Under the pieces are notes generated by a model, which did not search any database, was not told the DNA's origin, and saw only the letters and a program-made list of their open reading frames with translations. From positions 124,001-188,000 of the forward strand of contig CALRRO020000004.1 in NCBI GenBank assembly GCA_943370595.1: 64,000 nt of DNA, read 5' to 3'. The position numbers and the translations under genes were made by a program. Source of the DNA: Piscinibacter sp943370595. GTDB taxonomy: Bacteria; Pseudomonadota; Gammaproteobacteria; Burkholderiales; Burkholderiaceae_C. Position 1 is the stretch's first letter. Every line of letters begins with the position of its first letter. Positions 1-7,345 of this stretch are shown here, in pieces.

Positions 1-99
1 CGACGGAAGGATTGTAAGTGCCAGGGGCCCCGAACAGTCACGGAAACTACGTGGATTGCCTGGGCTAGTTACCGTCAGTTGGCGGCATTTTGCGGCCGA

Positions 100-1359
100 T
101 CAAGCCCGTTGCCAGACAGCAGCAAAAAATCCGTCGGTGGCATGCCGATGTGGCCACAGGCGCAGGAAGCCGTCGCGCACCAGTTCGGGGGCTCGTTGCA
201 CGTGCGCGGACGCCAGCAGGTCTTCGGCTGGAATCGGGCGGAAGCTGCTCTTGTTCGTCTCGGTGAATGCCAGCGCGACCGCTTCGTTCTCGGCGTTGAG
301 CAAACTGCAGGTCGCGTAGACCAACCGGCCGCCCGGCTTGAGCAGGCGCGCAGCGCTGGCCAGGATCGCGGTCTGCTTGGCTTGCAACTCTTCCACCGCC
401 TGCGGCGTCTGCCGCCATTTCAGGTCGGGGTTACGGCGCAGCGTCCCCAGGCCCGAGCACGGCGCATCGACGAGCACCCGGTCGATCTTGCCGGCGAGTC
501 GCTTGATGCGGTCGTCGCGCTCGTGGGCGATCTGCACCGGATAGACGTTGGACAGCCCGCTGCGCGCCAGCCGCGGCTTGAGCGCCGCGAGGCGGTGGCC
601 CGAGGTGTCGAATGCGTACAACCGCCCGGTGTTGCGCATCGCCGCGCCGAGCGCGAGCGTCTTGCCGCCGGCGCCGGCACAGAAGTCCACCACCATCTCG
701 CCGCGCTTGGCATCGAGCAGCAGCGCGAGCAGCTGGCTGCCCTCGTCCTGCACTTCCACGTCGCCGCGGGTGAAGACATCGAGCTTCTGCAACGCCGGCT
801 TGCCGTGGATGCGCAGGCCCAGCGGCGAGAACGGCGTCTCCTCGGCATCGAACCCGGCCTGGGCGAGTGCCGCCTTCACATCCTCGCGCTTGGCCTTGAA
901 GGTGTTGACCCGCAGGTCCAGCGGCGCACTAGCGGACATGCTCTCGACGAAGGGCCAGAAGTCCTCGCCCAGTTCCTGCTGCAGCCGCTCGGCCAGCCAT
1001 TCGGGCAGGTTGTGGCGCAGCTTCTCGGGCAGCGCGCTGCGCTCGACCGCCTGCACCTGAGCCAGCCAGTGTTGCTCGGGCTCCGACAGCGCCGCACGCA
1101 GGAAACCGTCGTTGCCCTGCCAGCCGAGGATGGCCAGGCGCCGCTCCATCTCGCCCTTGCCCGATTGCGCGAGGTGCTGGAACAGCAGGCGCTGGCGCAG
1201 CACGGTGTAGGTCGTTTCGGCCAGCGTGTGACGCTCGCGGCTGCCCAGCGCGCGCTGCTGGCGGAAGAAGTCCGACACGACGTTGTCGGCCGGTTGCTTG
1301 AACTGCAGCACGCGGTGCAGCAGTTCGGTGGCGAGTTCGAGCAGGGCGTTGGGATGCAT
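100..1359 (-). CDS. RsmB/NOP-family rRNA cytosine-C5 methyltransferase
   Basis: SAM-dependent RNA (cytosine-5) methyltransferase of about 419 residues, expected to modify rRNA in the cytoplasm. The Rossmann core shows the SAM-binding motif DFCAGAGGKT, the motif IV catalytic DAPCSGLGTLRRNPD with its Cys, and the motif VI Cys in YATCSL. The N-terminal ~140 residues look like a reduced NusB-like RNA-binding segment. I chose the ATG at 1359, which opens MHPNALLEL; an ATG ten codons upstream only adds a low-complexity leader. It lies 78 bp downstream of purN on the same strand with a hairpin repeat between. RsmB is the closest characterised relative, but the subfamily, and so the exact target base, is inferred. 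Confidence 0.85.
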   Translation of the reverse strand: MHPNALLELATELLHRVLQFKQPADNVVSDFFRQQRALGSRERHTLAETTYTVLRQRLLFQHLAQSGKGEMERRLAILGWQGNDGFLRAALSEPEQHWLAQVQAVERSALPEKLRHNLPEWLAERLQQELGEDFWPFVESMSASAPLDLRVNTFKAKREDVKAALAQAGFDAEETPFSPLGLRIHGKPALQKLDVFTRGDVEVQDEGSQLLALLLDAKRGEMVVDFCAGAGGKTLALGAAMRNTGRLYAFDTSGHRLAALKPRLARSGLSNVYPVQIAHERDDRIKRLAGKIDRVLVDAPCSGLGTLRRNPDLKWRQTPQAVEELQAKQTAILASAARLLKPGGRLVYATCSLLNAENEAVALAFTETNKSSFRPIPAEDLLASAHVQRAPELVRDGFLRLWPHRHATDGFFAAVWQRA

Positions 1360-1390
1360 GTCAGTGGCGCACGGCCGTTCCGAAGCCACT

Positions 1391-1432
1391 GAGCGCCCCC
1401 TCGGGGGGCAGCGAACGAAGTGAGCTCGGGGG
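1391..1432. repeat. GC hairpin of intergenic repeat type
   Basis: Between purN and the methyltransferase gene lies CCCCCTCGGGGG with a flanking G/C pair, a strong short hairpin, followed by GCAGCGAACGAAGTGAGC. From memory, similar hairpin-plus-tail units recur between genes in Burkholderiales genomes, where they probably act as terminators or mRNA-end structures. No T-run follows on either strand, so a classical intrinsic terminator is not shown. Only one copy is visible in this window. Confidence 0.45.
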
Positions 1433-1437
1433 TTTCA

Positions 1438-2064
1438 TCAGACAAGGAGCTGTGGTTCGCCGCGCACATGGCGCACGCTGTTGCCGTCGACACGCAGCAG
1501 GTCCTCGACCAGCCAGCGCACGACGCGCGGGTAGAGCACGTGCTCGCGGGCCAGTACGCGGGCGGCGAGCGTGGCCTCGGTGTCACCGGGCAGCACCGGC
1601 ACGATGGCCTGGGCGATGATCGGCCCGTGGTCGAGTTCCGCGGTGACGAAGTGCACCGTCGCGCCGGCCGCCTTACAGCCGGCCTCGATCGCACGCCGGT
1701 GCGTCCACAGCCCGGTGAAGGCCGGCAGCAGCGACGGGTGCACGTTGACCATGCGCCCGGCGTAGTACGACACGAAGCCCGGCGTGAGGATGCGCATGAA
1801 GCCGGCCAGCACCAGCAGGTGCGGCGCGTGGCGGTCGACTGCCTGCTGCAGCGCGGCGTCGAAGCTCTCGCGCGTGGCATGCTCGCGGTGGTCGACCACC
1901 GCCGTCGGGATGCCGCGGGCCCGCGCGAAGGCGAGGCCTGCCGCGTCGGGCTGGTTGCTCACCACCGCCGCGATGCGCGCGTTCCAGCCTTCGGTCGCGC
2001 AGGCCTGCACGACCGCCTCCATGTTGGAGCCGCGGCCGGAGATCAGCACGACGATGTTCTTCAT
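1438..2064 (-). CDS. purN: Phosphoribosylglycinamide formyltransferase
   Basis: PurN transfers a formyl group from 10-formyl-THF to GAR in step three of purine synthesis, in the cytoplasm. The 208-residue length is normal for the family. Visible motifs are the N-terminal nucleotide-binding VLISGRGSNMEA and the active-site stretch with MVNVHPSLLPAFTG, containing the catalytic Asn-His region, followed by GATVHFVTAELDHGPII with the catalytic Asp. The ATG overlaps the trpS stop codon (ATGA), so it is probably translated by coupling. The gene order trpS-purN-methyltransferase is codirectional. Confidence 0.95.
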   Translation of the reverse strand: MKNIVVLISGRGSNMEAVVQACATEGWNARIAAVVSNQPDAAGLAFARARGIPTAVVDHREHATRESFDAALQQAVDRHAPHLLVLAGFMRILTPGFVSYYAGRMVNVHPSLLPAFTGLWTHRRAIEAGCKAAGATVHFVTAELDHGPIIAQAIVPVLPGDTEATLAARVLAREHVLYPRVVRWLVEDLLRVDGNSVRHVRGEPQLLV

Positions 2065-3365
2065 TCCTCGGCCATCAGCTGCGCCAGCGCCTGCACCACG
2101 TCGTGCTCGGTCACGCCGTCGCCGCGCGTTGCCGGCAGCCCGACCAGCGCCGCGCCGCCTTCGCGCTTCAGGCGCGCGACCCACTGGCCCGCCTCCTTCC
2201 CGCTGGCGAAGCCCTCGCTCTGCAGCAACAGGCGGCCGTCGCCGGCGAGCAGCTTGAAGAAGAAGCGGCCATCGGCCTCGCGGTACTGCTTGAACACCGG
2301 CATGGCGACCTTGGCCTTGGTCGCAGCCTCGGTCTGCACCATCGAGATACCCACCATGCGCCGCAGCCCGACGGCTTCGCGCAACTGCGCCAGGAACGGC
2401 GCCGCGATGGCGCGCGCCTTGCGCGCCCCTTCCATCAGCGTCTCCTCGATGCGCGCCGGGTGGGCGATCAGCGAATCGTAGTGCTCGCGCATCGGCGCGA
2501 TGTCGCGCTCCAGGCGCTGCGCCACCCGCTGCTTGGCTTCGCCCCAGGCGAGTCCGGCCTTCAGGTCGGCGCGGAAGGCGGCGCGTTCGCCAGCGTCGGC
2601 AAAGGCTTCGTAGATCGTCACCAGGTGCGCGGTGTCCGGGTCCTTCGGCTCGCCGGGCAGCTTCGAGTCGGTCACCACACGCGCAACCGCCGCCTGCAGC
2701 CCCTTGGCGCCGCCCTCGAACAGCGGGATCGTGTTGTCGTAGCTCTTCGACATCTTGCGGCCGTCCAGGCCCGGCAGCGTCGCCACCTGCTCGTCGATCA
2801 CCACCTCGGGCAGCACGAAATGCTCGCGGCCTGCGCCGAACAGGTGGTTGAAGCGCTGAGCGATGTCGCGCGCCATCTCCAGGTGCTGCACCTGGTCGCG
2901 GCCGACGGGCACCTTGTGCGCGTTGAACATCAGGATGTCGGCCGCCATCAGGATCGGGTAGCTGAACAGGCCCATGGTGACACCGGCGTCGACGTCCTCG
3001 CCTGTCTCCAGGTTGGCATCGGCCGAGGCCTTGTAGGCATGCGCCCGGTTCATCAGGCCCTTGGGCGTGACGCAGGTCAGCAGCCAGGTCAGCTCGGGAA
3101 TCTCGGGGATGTCGCTCTGGCGGTAGAAGTAGACGCGCGCCGGGTCGAGGCCTGCGGCCAGCCAGGTGGCGGCGATCTCCAGCCGCGAGCGCTCGATGCG
3201 TGCCGGGTCGTCGCACTTGATCAGCGCGTGGTAGTCGGCCAGGAAGAAGAAGCTCTCGACGCCGCTCTGGCGGCTGGCGGCAATCGCCGGGCGGATCGCG
3301 CCGACGTAGTTGCCCAGGTGCGGCGTGCCGGTGGTGGTGATGCCGGTGAGGACTCGGGTGGTCAT
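2061..3365 (-). CDS. trpS: Tryptophanyl-tRNA synthetase with C-terminal extension
   Basis: Class I aminoacyl-tRNA synthetase charging tRNA-Trp in the cytoplasm. The HIGH-equivalent is TPHLGN near residue 15 and the KMSKS loop is GRKMSKSYDN. At 434 residues it is about 100 longer than E. coli TrpRS. The extra C-terminal part (from about residue 355) contains DGRFFFKLLAGDGRLLLQS, which resembles a DUF1508/YegP-like beta module. An extension of this sort is known in Xanthomonas-type TrpRS, so it is a family variant rather than a gene fusion error. The stop overlaps the purN start by 4 bp. Confidence 0.95.
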   Translation of the reverse strand: MTTRVLTGITTTGTPHLGNYVGAIRPAIAASRQSGVESFFFLADYHALIKCDDPARIERSRLEIAATWLAAGLDPARVYFYRQSDIPEIPELTWLLTCVTPKGLMNRAHAYKASADANLETGEDVDAGVTMGLFSYPILMAADILMFNAHKVPVGRDQVQHLEMARDIAQRFNHLFGAGREHFVLPEVVIDEQVATLPGLDGRKMSKSYDNTIPLFEGGAKGLQAAVARVVTDSKLPGEPKDPDTAHLVTIYEAFADAGERAAFRADLKAGLAWGEAKQRVAQRLERDIAPMREHYDSLIAHPARIEETLMEGARKARAIAAPFLAQLREAVGLRRMVGISMVQTEAATKAKVAMPVFKQYREADGRFFFKLLAGDGRLLLQSEGFASGKEAGQWVARLKREGGAALVGLPATRGDGVTEHDVVQALAQLMAEE

Positions 3366-3450
3366 GGCGGTGGAGGCAGAAACACGGAACCGCGCCGGAG
3401 TGCGCAGCCCGCTATTGTCGTTGGTCGCGCGGCACCGCCGGCGCGGGGGT

Positions 3451-3810
3451 CTAGATGGCCGCGGTGACGACGATCTCGATCTTCCACTCCGGCTTGGCCA
3501 GCCGCGCCTGCACAGTCGCCCGCGGCGGCGCGTCGCCCGGTGGCACCCAGTCGTCCCAGACGGCGTTCATGCCGTCGTAGTCGGCCAGGTCGGCAAGGTA
3601 GATCTGCGCCATGAGGATGCGCGCGCGGTCGGTACCGGCTTCGCCGAGCAGTTTGTCGACCATCGCCAGCACCTGCGTGGTCTGGCCGCGAATGTCCTGC
3701 GTCGCATCGTCGGGAACCTGGCCGGCGAGGTAGACGGTGCCGTTGTGCACCGCCATCTCCGACAGACGGTCACCGACGTGGAAGCGATGCAGGCCATGCG
3801 CGAGGTTCAT
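3451..3810 (-). CDS. RidA-family (YjgF/UK114) protein
   Basis: Small 119-residue protein of the RidA family, whose best-known members hydrolyse reactive enamine/imine intermediates from PLP enzymes. The sequence has the family pattern of an N-terminal GTVYLAGQVPDDATQDI and a central segment with RILMAQIYLADLADY. The late region PPRATVQARLAKPEWKIEIVV contains the substrate-binding Arg (PPRAT) and ends in a shortened C-terminus. Its ATG overlaps the plsY stop by 4 bp, so plsY and this gene are coupled. Whether it is a canonical deaminase or a divergent paralogue cannot be settled here. Confidence 0.88.
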   Translation of the reverse strand: MNLAHGLHRFHVGDRLSEMAVHNGTVYLAGQVPDDATQDIRGQTTQVLAMVDKLLGEAGTDRARILMAQIYLADLADYDGMNAVWDDWVPPGDAPPRATVQARLAKPEWKIEIVVTAAI

Positions 3811-4469
3811 CGCTTCCCTCCATGCGCCTTATCGTGGTGCGCGGCTGCGGCCGGCGCCGCCGCTTTCTGGCCGAGCTTGCTTTCGGTGCCCTTGAGCAAC
3901 TTCTGGATGTTGGCGCTGTGGCGCCAGATCAGCAGCAGGCCCATCACTGCCACCGCGCCGGCGACCGGCCCCGCTCCCCAGATCAGCAGCTGGTAGAACG
4001 GTGCGAACGCCGCCGAGACGATGGCCGCCAGCGACGAGTAGCGGAAGAAGGCCGCGATGATCACCCAGGTCAGCAGCGTCGCCGCACCCAGCCAGGGATT
4101 GAGGCCGAGCAGCACGCCGGCCGCGGTGGCCACGCCCTTGCCGCCCTGGAATCGGAAGAACACCGGCCACAGGTGGCCGATGAAGGCCGCCAGCCCGACC
4201 AGCGCCGCGGTGCCGTCGCCCAGGCCGTGGGCCGGGCCGTACAGCACCACCAGCAGCACCGGCACGTAGCCCTTGAGTGCATCGAACACCAGCGTCAGCA
4301 CGGCGGCGAGCTTGTTGCCCGAGCGCAGCACGTTGGTCGCGCCGGGGTTGCCCGAGCCGTAGGTGCGCGGGTCGTTCAGCCCCATCAGGCGGCTGATGAT
4401 GACCGCGAAGGACAGCGAGCCGATCAGGTAGGCCGCCAGCGCGGCGAGGAAGGGGAACAGACTCTGCAT
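3807..4469 (-). CDS. plsY: Glycerol-3-phosphate acyltransferase
   Basis: PlsY acylates glycerol-3-phosphate from acyl-phosphate at the inner membrane, the first step of phospholipid synthesis. The 220-residue protein starts MQSLFPFLAALAAYLIGS and has five or six hydrophobic helices. The three conserved cytoplasmic motifs are seen: SGNPGATNVLR, the glycine-rich GHLWPVFFRFQGGKGVATA and the later IWRHSANIQKLLKGTE. The C-terminus carries an Ala/His/Lys-rich tail of about 20 residues not needed by the core enzyme. The start at 4469 is preferred to a longer in-frame one because hydrophobicity begins there. Confidence 0.93.
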   Translation of the reverse strand: MQSLFPFLAALAAYLIGSLSFAVIISRLMGLNDPRTYGSGNPGATNVLRSGNKLAAVLTLVFDALKGYVPVLLVVLYGPAHGLGDGTAALVGLAAFIGHLWPVFFRFQGGKGVATAAGVLLGLNPWLGAATLLTWVIIAAFFRYSSLAAIVSAAFAPFYQLLIWGAGPVAGAVAVMGLLLIWRHSANIQKLLKGTESKLGQKAAAPAAAAHHDKAHGGKR

Positions 4470-4508
4470 GCGGCCGGGAGCGCGGAAGTGAATGGGCGCC
4501 ATTCTGCA

Positions 4509-4525
4509 CGCGCCGCCCCGGCGCG
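4509..4525 (-). terminator. GC-only hairpin after the kinase gene
   Basis: A perfect inverted repeat, CGCGCCG-CCC-CGGCGCG, sits about 20 bp past the stop of the histidine kinase gene and before plsY. It would fold very stably on either strand. There is no U-tract, so it may mark a transcript end or protect mRNA rather than act as a classical terminator. Confidence 0.4.
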
Positions 4526-4545
4526 CACCCGCGTTTGCCCCGGTG

Positions 4546-5892
4546 TCAGATCAAGGGCAGTGCGAGCACGAAGATGCTGCCGCCACCGGGACGGGACTCG
4601 CAGCGCACGCTGCCGCTGTGCCGCTGCGCGATCTGCCGCACCAGGCTCAGGCCGAGACCGACGCCGCCGGCCTGCTCGGCGTGGCCGGGCAGCCGGTAGA
4701 AGGGCTCGAAGATGCGCTCGCGCAGGGCCTCCGGCACGCCCGGGCCACGGTCGCAGACACGCACCTCGGCGCCGGCCGAACTGCGCAGCAGTTCGACGCT
4801 GACCTCGTCACCGCCGTAGCGGCGTGCGTTCTCGAGCAGGTTGCGCAGCGCACGGCGCAGCAGGCGCTCGTCACCATGCACCTGCAGGGCCGGGCCATCG
4901 ACTTCGGCATCGACGCGCGAGGCCTCCTCCGCCGCCAGCCCGAGCAGGTCGACCGGGTCGCGCCGGTCCAGCGCCTCGGCGGCATCGAGCCGGCTGGCCA
5001 GGAGCACTTCCTCGACCAGCGCGTCGAGTTCGCCGACGTTGGTCTCGATCTCGCGCTTCAGCTCGGCCCGCTGCGCCGGCGACACCTCGTCGAGCATCGA
5101 CACCGCCATCTTCATGCGCGCCAGTGGCGAGCGCAGTTCGTGGCTGGCGTTGGCGAGCAGCGACTTGTTCGACTGCACCAGCGCCTCGACCCGGGAGGCG
5201 GCGTGGTTGAAGCTGGCCGCAACGGCCGCCACCTCGTCGCGCCCGCTGACCTCGACGCGGTGGTCCAGCCGGCCGGAGCCGAAACGCTCGACGCCCTTCT
5301 TCAGTGCTTCGAGCCGGCGCGTCAGCCGCCGCACCACCGGGTAAGCCCCCGCGGCGACGGCGAGGAACAGCACCGACAGAAACAGCGCCAGGCCGACGCC
5401 GCGCGGCAGCGTCGGCGGCAGGAAGGGCAGCAGCACATCCCCGGGTTGCGGCCCCGGCGGCCCGCCGCGGCCCTCAGGCCCCGGCCCGTCACCCGGGCGC
5501 GGCGGCAGGCGCAGCCGCGGCCGCACCAGCCAGAGCGTGCGGCCGTCGTCCAGCCGCACCGAAGCCACGCGCGCACCCTCCTCTTCCTGGCGGCGCACGA
5601 AGGTGTCGGTGGCGACGATGCGCGCGCCCTGTTCGTCGTCGAGCGCGATCGGCAGTCGCAGGCGCTGCGACCAGTCGCGCACGGCCGCGGCCTGCTCTTC
5701 CACCGGCGCGCCCGGCCCGGGCAGCGAGCGCTGCAGCAGTTCGGCCCAAGCCACCATGCGGTCGCCGACCAGGCCTTCGACACGCACCCGCTCCTGCTCG
5801 AGGTGGCGCTGGAACACCCAGCCCGAGACCGCCGCGAACAGCAGCAGCACGGCCACCACCGTGAGGTAGATGCGCAGGTAGAGCGACTTCAT
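4546..5892 (-). CDS. Envelope-type sensor histidine kinase
   Basis: Inner-membrane two-component sensor of 448 residues. A membrane helix at residues 8-28 is followed by a periplasmic domain that ends in a Pro/Gly-rich stretch (around 125-152). A second helix near 165-185 leads to a HAMP linker, the H-box NASHELRSPLARM with the phospho-accepting His, the N-box NLLENARRYG, and the G-boxes DRGPGV and GGVGLGLSL. It lies 16 bp after the response regulator gene, downstream of a Spy/CpxP-like gene, which suggests a CpxA-like envelope-stress role. That role is inferred from context. Confidence 0.9.
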   Translation of the reverse strand: MKSLYLRIYLTVVAVLLLFAAVSGWVFQRHLEQERVRVEGLVGDRMVAWAELLQRSLPGPGAPVEEQAAAVRDWSQRLRLPIALDDEQGARIVATDTFVRRQEEEGARVASVRLDDGRTLWLVRPRLRLPPRPGDGPGPEGRGGPPGPQPGDVLLPFLPPTLPRGVGLALFLSVLFLAVAAGAYPVVRRLTRRLEALKKGVERFGSGRLDHRVEVSGRDEVAAVAASFNHAASRVEALVQSNKSLLANASHELRSPLARMKMAVSMLDEVSPAQRAELKREIETNVGELDALVEEVLLASRLDAAEALDRRDPVDLLGLAAEEASRVDAEVDGPALQVHGDERLLRRALRNLLENARRYGGDEVSVELLRSSAGAEVRVCDRGPGVPEALRERIFEPFYRLPGHAEQAGGVGLGLSLVRQIAQRHSGSVRCESRPGGGSIFVLALPLI

Positions 5893-5908
5893 CCGCGGTC
5901 GGCGCCGG

Positions 5909-6622
5909 TCACGACTCGTCGTCCGCGTCCTGCTTCTTGGCGAACACGTAGCCGGCACCACGCACCGTCAGCACGCGCCGCGGTGCCTTCGGGTCGTCCT
6001 CGATGACCGCGCGGATGCGCGAGATGTGCACGTCGATCGAGCGGTCGAAGGCTTCCAGCGGGTGGCCCTTGAGCGAGTCCATGATCTGGTCGCGCGACAG
6101 CACGCGCCCCGGGCTCTGCGCCAGCACGACCAGCAGGTCGAACTGGTGGCTGGTCAGGTCGCAGGCCTTGCCTTCCAGCCTCGCCAGGCGCGCGCCGAGG
6201 TCGATCTCGAGGCGGCCGAATCGCAGCACCTCGTCGTCGGCCGGTTGCGGCTGGGCGCGGCGCAGCAGCGCCTTGATGCGCGCCAGCAGCTCGCGGGGCT
6301 CAAAGGGCTTGCCGAGATAGTCGTCGGCACCGAGTTCGAGGCCGACGATGCGGTCCAGCGGTTCGCCGCGCGCGGTCAGCATCAGCAGCGGCAGCGAGCG
6401 CGTGCGCGGGTTGCCGCGGAGTTCGCGGCACAGGTCCAGGCCGTCACCATCGGGCAGCATCAGGTCGAGCACCAGCGCGTCGAACAGCTCGGCAGCCAGC
6501 CGCTCGCGCCCGGCACCGAGAGAGCCGGCGGTCGTCACCTCGAAGCCGGCATGACGCAGGTAGTCACCGACCATCGCGGACAGGCGGGCGTCGTCGTCGA
6601 TCAGCAGCAGGCGGGACGTCAT
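5909..6622 (-). CDS. OmpR/PhoB-family response regulator
   Basis: Transcription factor of 237 residues with an N-terminal receiver domain (acidic pocket in LLLIDDDARL, phospho-acceptor Asp in LVLDLMLPDGDG, conserved Lys in LGKPFEP). The C-terminal winged-helix DNA-binding domain ends with RVLTVRGAGYVFAKK. The ATG at 6622 opens directly onto the receiver fold; longer in-frame starts would only add an unstructured leader. It pairs with the histidine kinase 16 bp downstream and follows the Spy-like gene by 64 bp, so the three are likely cotranscribed and perhaps autoregulated. Confidence 0.92.
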   Translation of the reverse strand: MTSRLLLIDDDARLSAMVGDYLRHAGFEVTTAGSLGAGRERLAAELFDALVLDLMLPDGDGLDLCRELRGNPRTRSLPLLMLTARGEPLDRIVGLELGADDYLGKPFEPRELLARIKALLRRAQPQPADDEVLRFGRLEIDLGARLARLEGKACDLTSHQFDLLVVLAQSPGRVLSRDQIMDSLKGHPLEAFDRSIDVHISRIRAVIEDDPKAPRRVLTVRGAGYVFAKKQDADDES

Positions 6623-6686
6623 GGTGCGTGGCGCGCTCTCGGCGTGGCGATCGAGCAAGGATAGCGTCATGGCCGGCCCCTCAGCG

Positions 6687-7226
6687 TCATTGGCCCGGCT
6701 GCGCACGCTCCATGCGCTGCATGCGGTCCCGCATCATCTCGCCACGCTGCTTCATGCGCTCGGCCAGCTTTGCACGCTGCTCCGGCGTCAGCACCTTGCT
6801 GGCGTCGAGCGTGGCCTGCAGCATGCGGCGGCTGGACTGGTCGTGCTGCTGCAGCATCTGCTGGCGCACCGACTCGGCAGCGGCGGCGTCCACCGTCGGC
6901 GCCGCGAAGATCTGCAGGCTGCGCTCGTGCAGCGCACGGCGCTGTTCGCGCTGGGTCTTCAGGTCGTCGGCCGCGCCCTTGTAGATCTGCTTGATCTGGC
7001 TGCGCTGCGCATCGGTGGCGTTCAGGCCATCGAGCAGGTGGTCGACGCCCCGGCCGTCCATCCACAGGCCCGGGCCGCCCATGCCGTGGTGGCCGGGGCC
7101 GGCCGGCTGGGCCCAGGCCGTCAGCGCGAAGGTGGCAGCGACCGCGACCACCATGCCCGACAGCATCCACTTCATGCCGCGCGCGCTGAGCGGCCGCGCG
7201 GCGACGAGGAACTTGTTCTCTTGCAT
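6687..7226 (-). CDS. Spy/CpxP-like periplasmic LTxxQ protein
   Basis: Predicted periplasmic helical protein of 179 residues. Residues 1-40 include a hydrophobic segment ending in ALTAWAQ, a plausible signal peptide with a somewhat long n-region. The mature part has a Gly/His/Met-rich start and then two copies of the LTxxQ-type motif: a degenerate LNATDAQRSQI near residue 70 and a canonical LTPEQRAKL near 150. These define the Spy/CpxP/CnrR-like fold, used as an ATP-independent chaperone or as a sensor modulator. It is first in line before a response regulator/histidine kinase pair, which fits an accessory sensor or target role. Confidence 0.82.
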   Translation of the reverse strand: MQENKFLVAARPLSARGMKWMLSGMVVAVAATFALTAWAQPAGPGHHGMGGPGLWMDGRGVDHLLDGLNATDAQRSQIKQIYKGAADDLKTQREQRRALHERSLQIFAAPTVDAAAAESVRQQMLQQHDQSSRRMLQATLDASKVLTPEQRAKLAERMKQRGEMMRDRMQRMERAQPGQ

Positions 7227-7345
7227 CTCTGGCTCCTTGCAGCGGGCCGGGTCGGCCCATGGACAGAGATGCTCGCGGGCGGGGGTGAAGTCGCGATGGC
7301 CTGGGGGTAAAGATCTGTGAATGGGCGGCGCGACGCCGACCTGCC

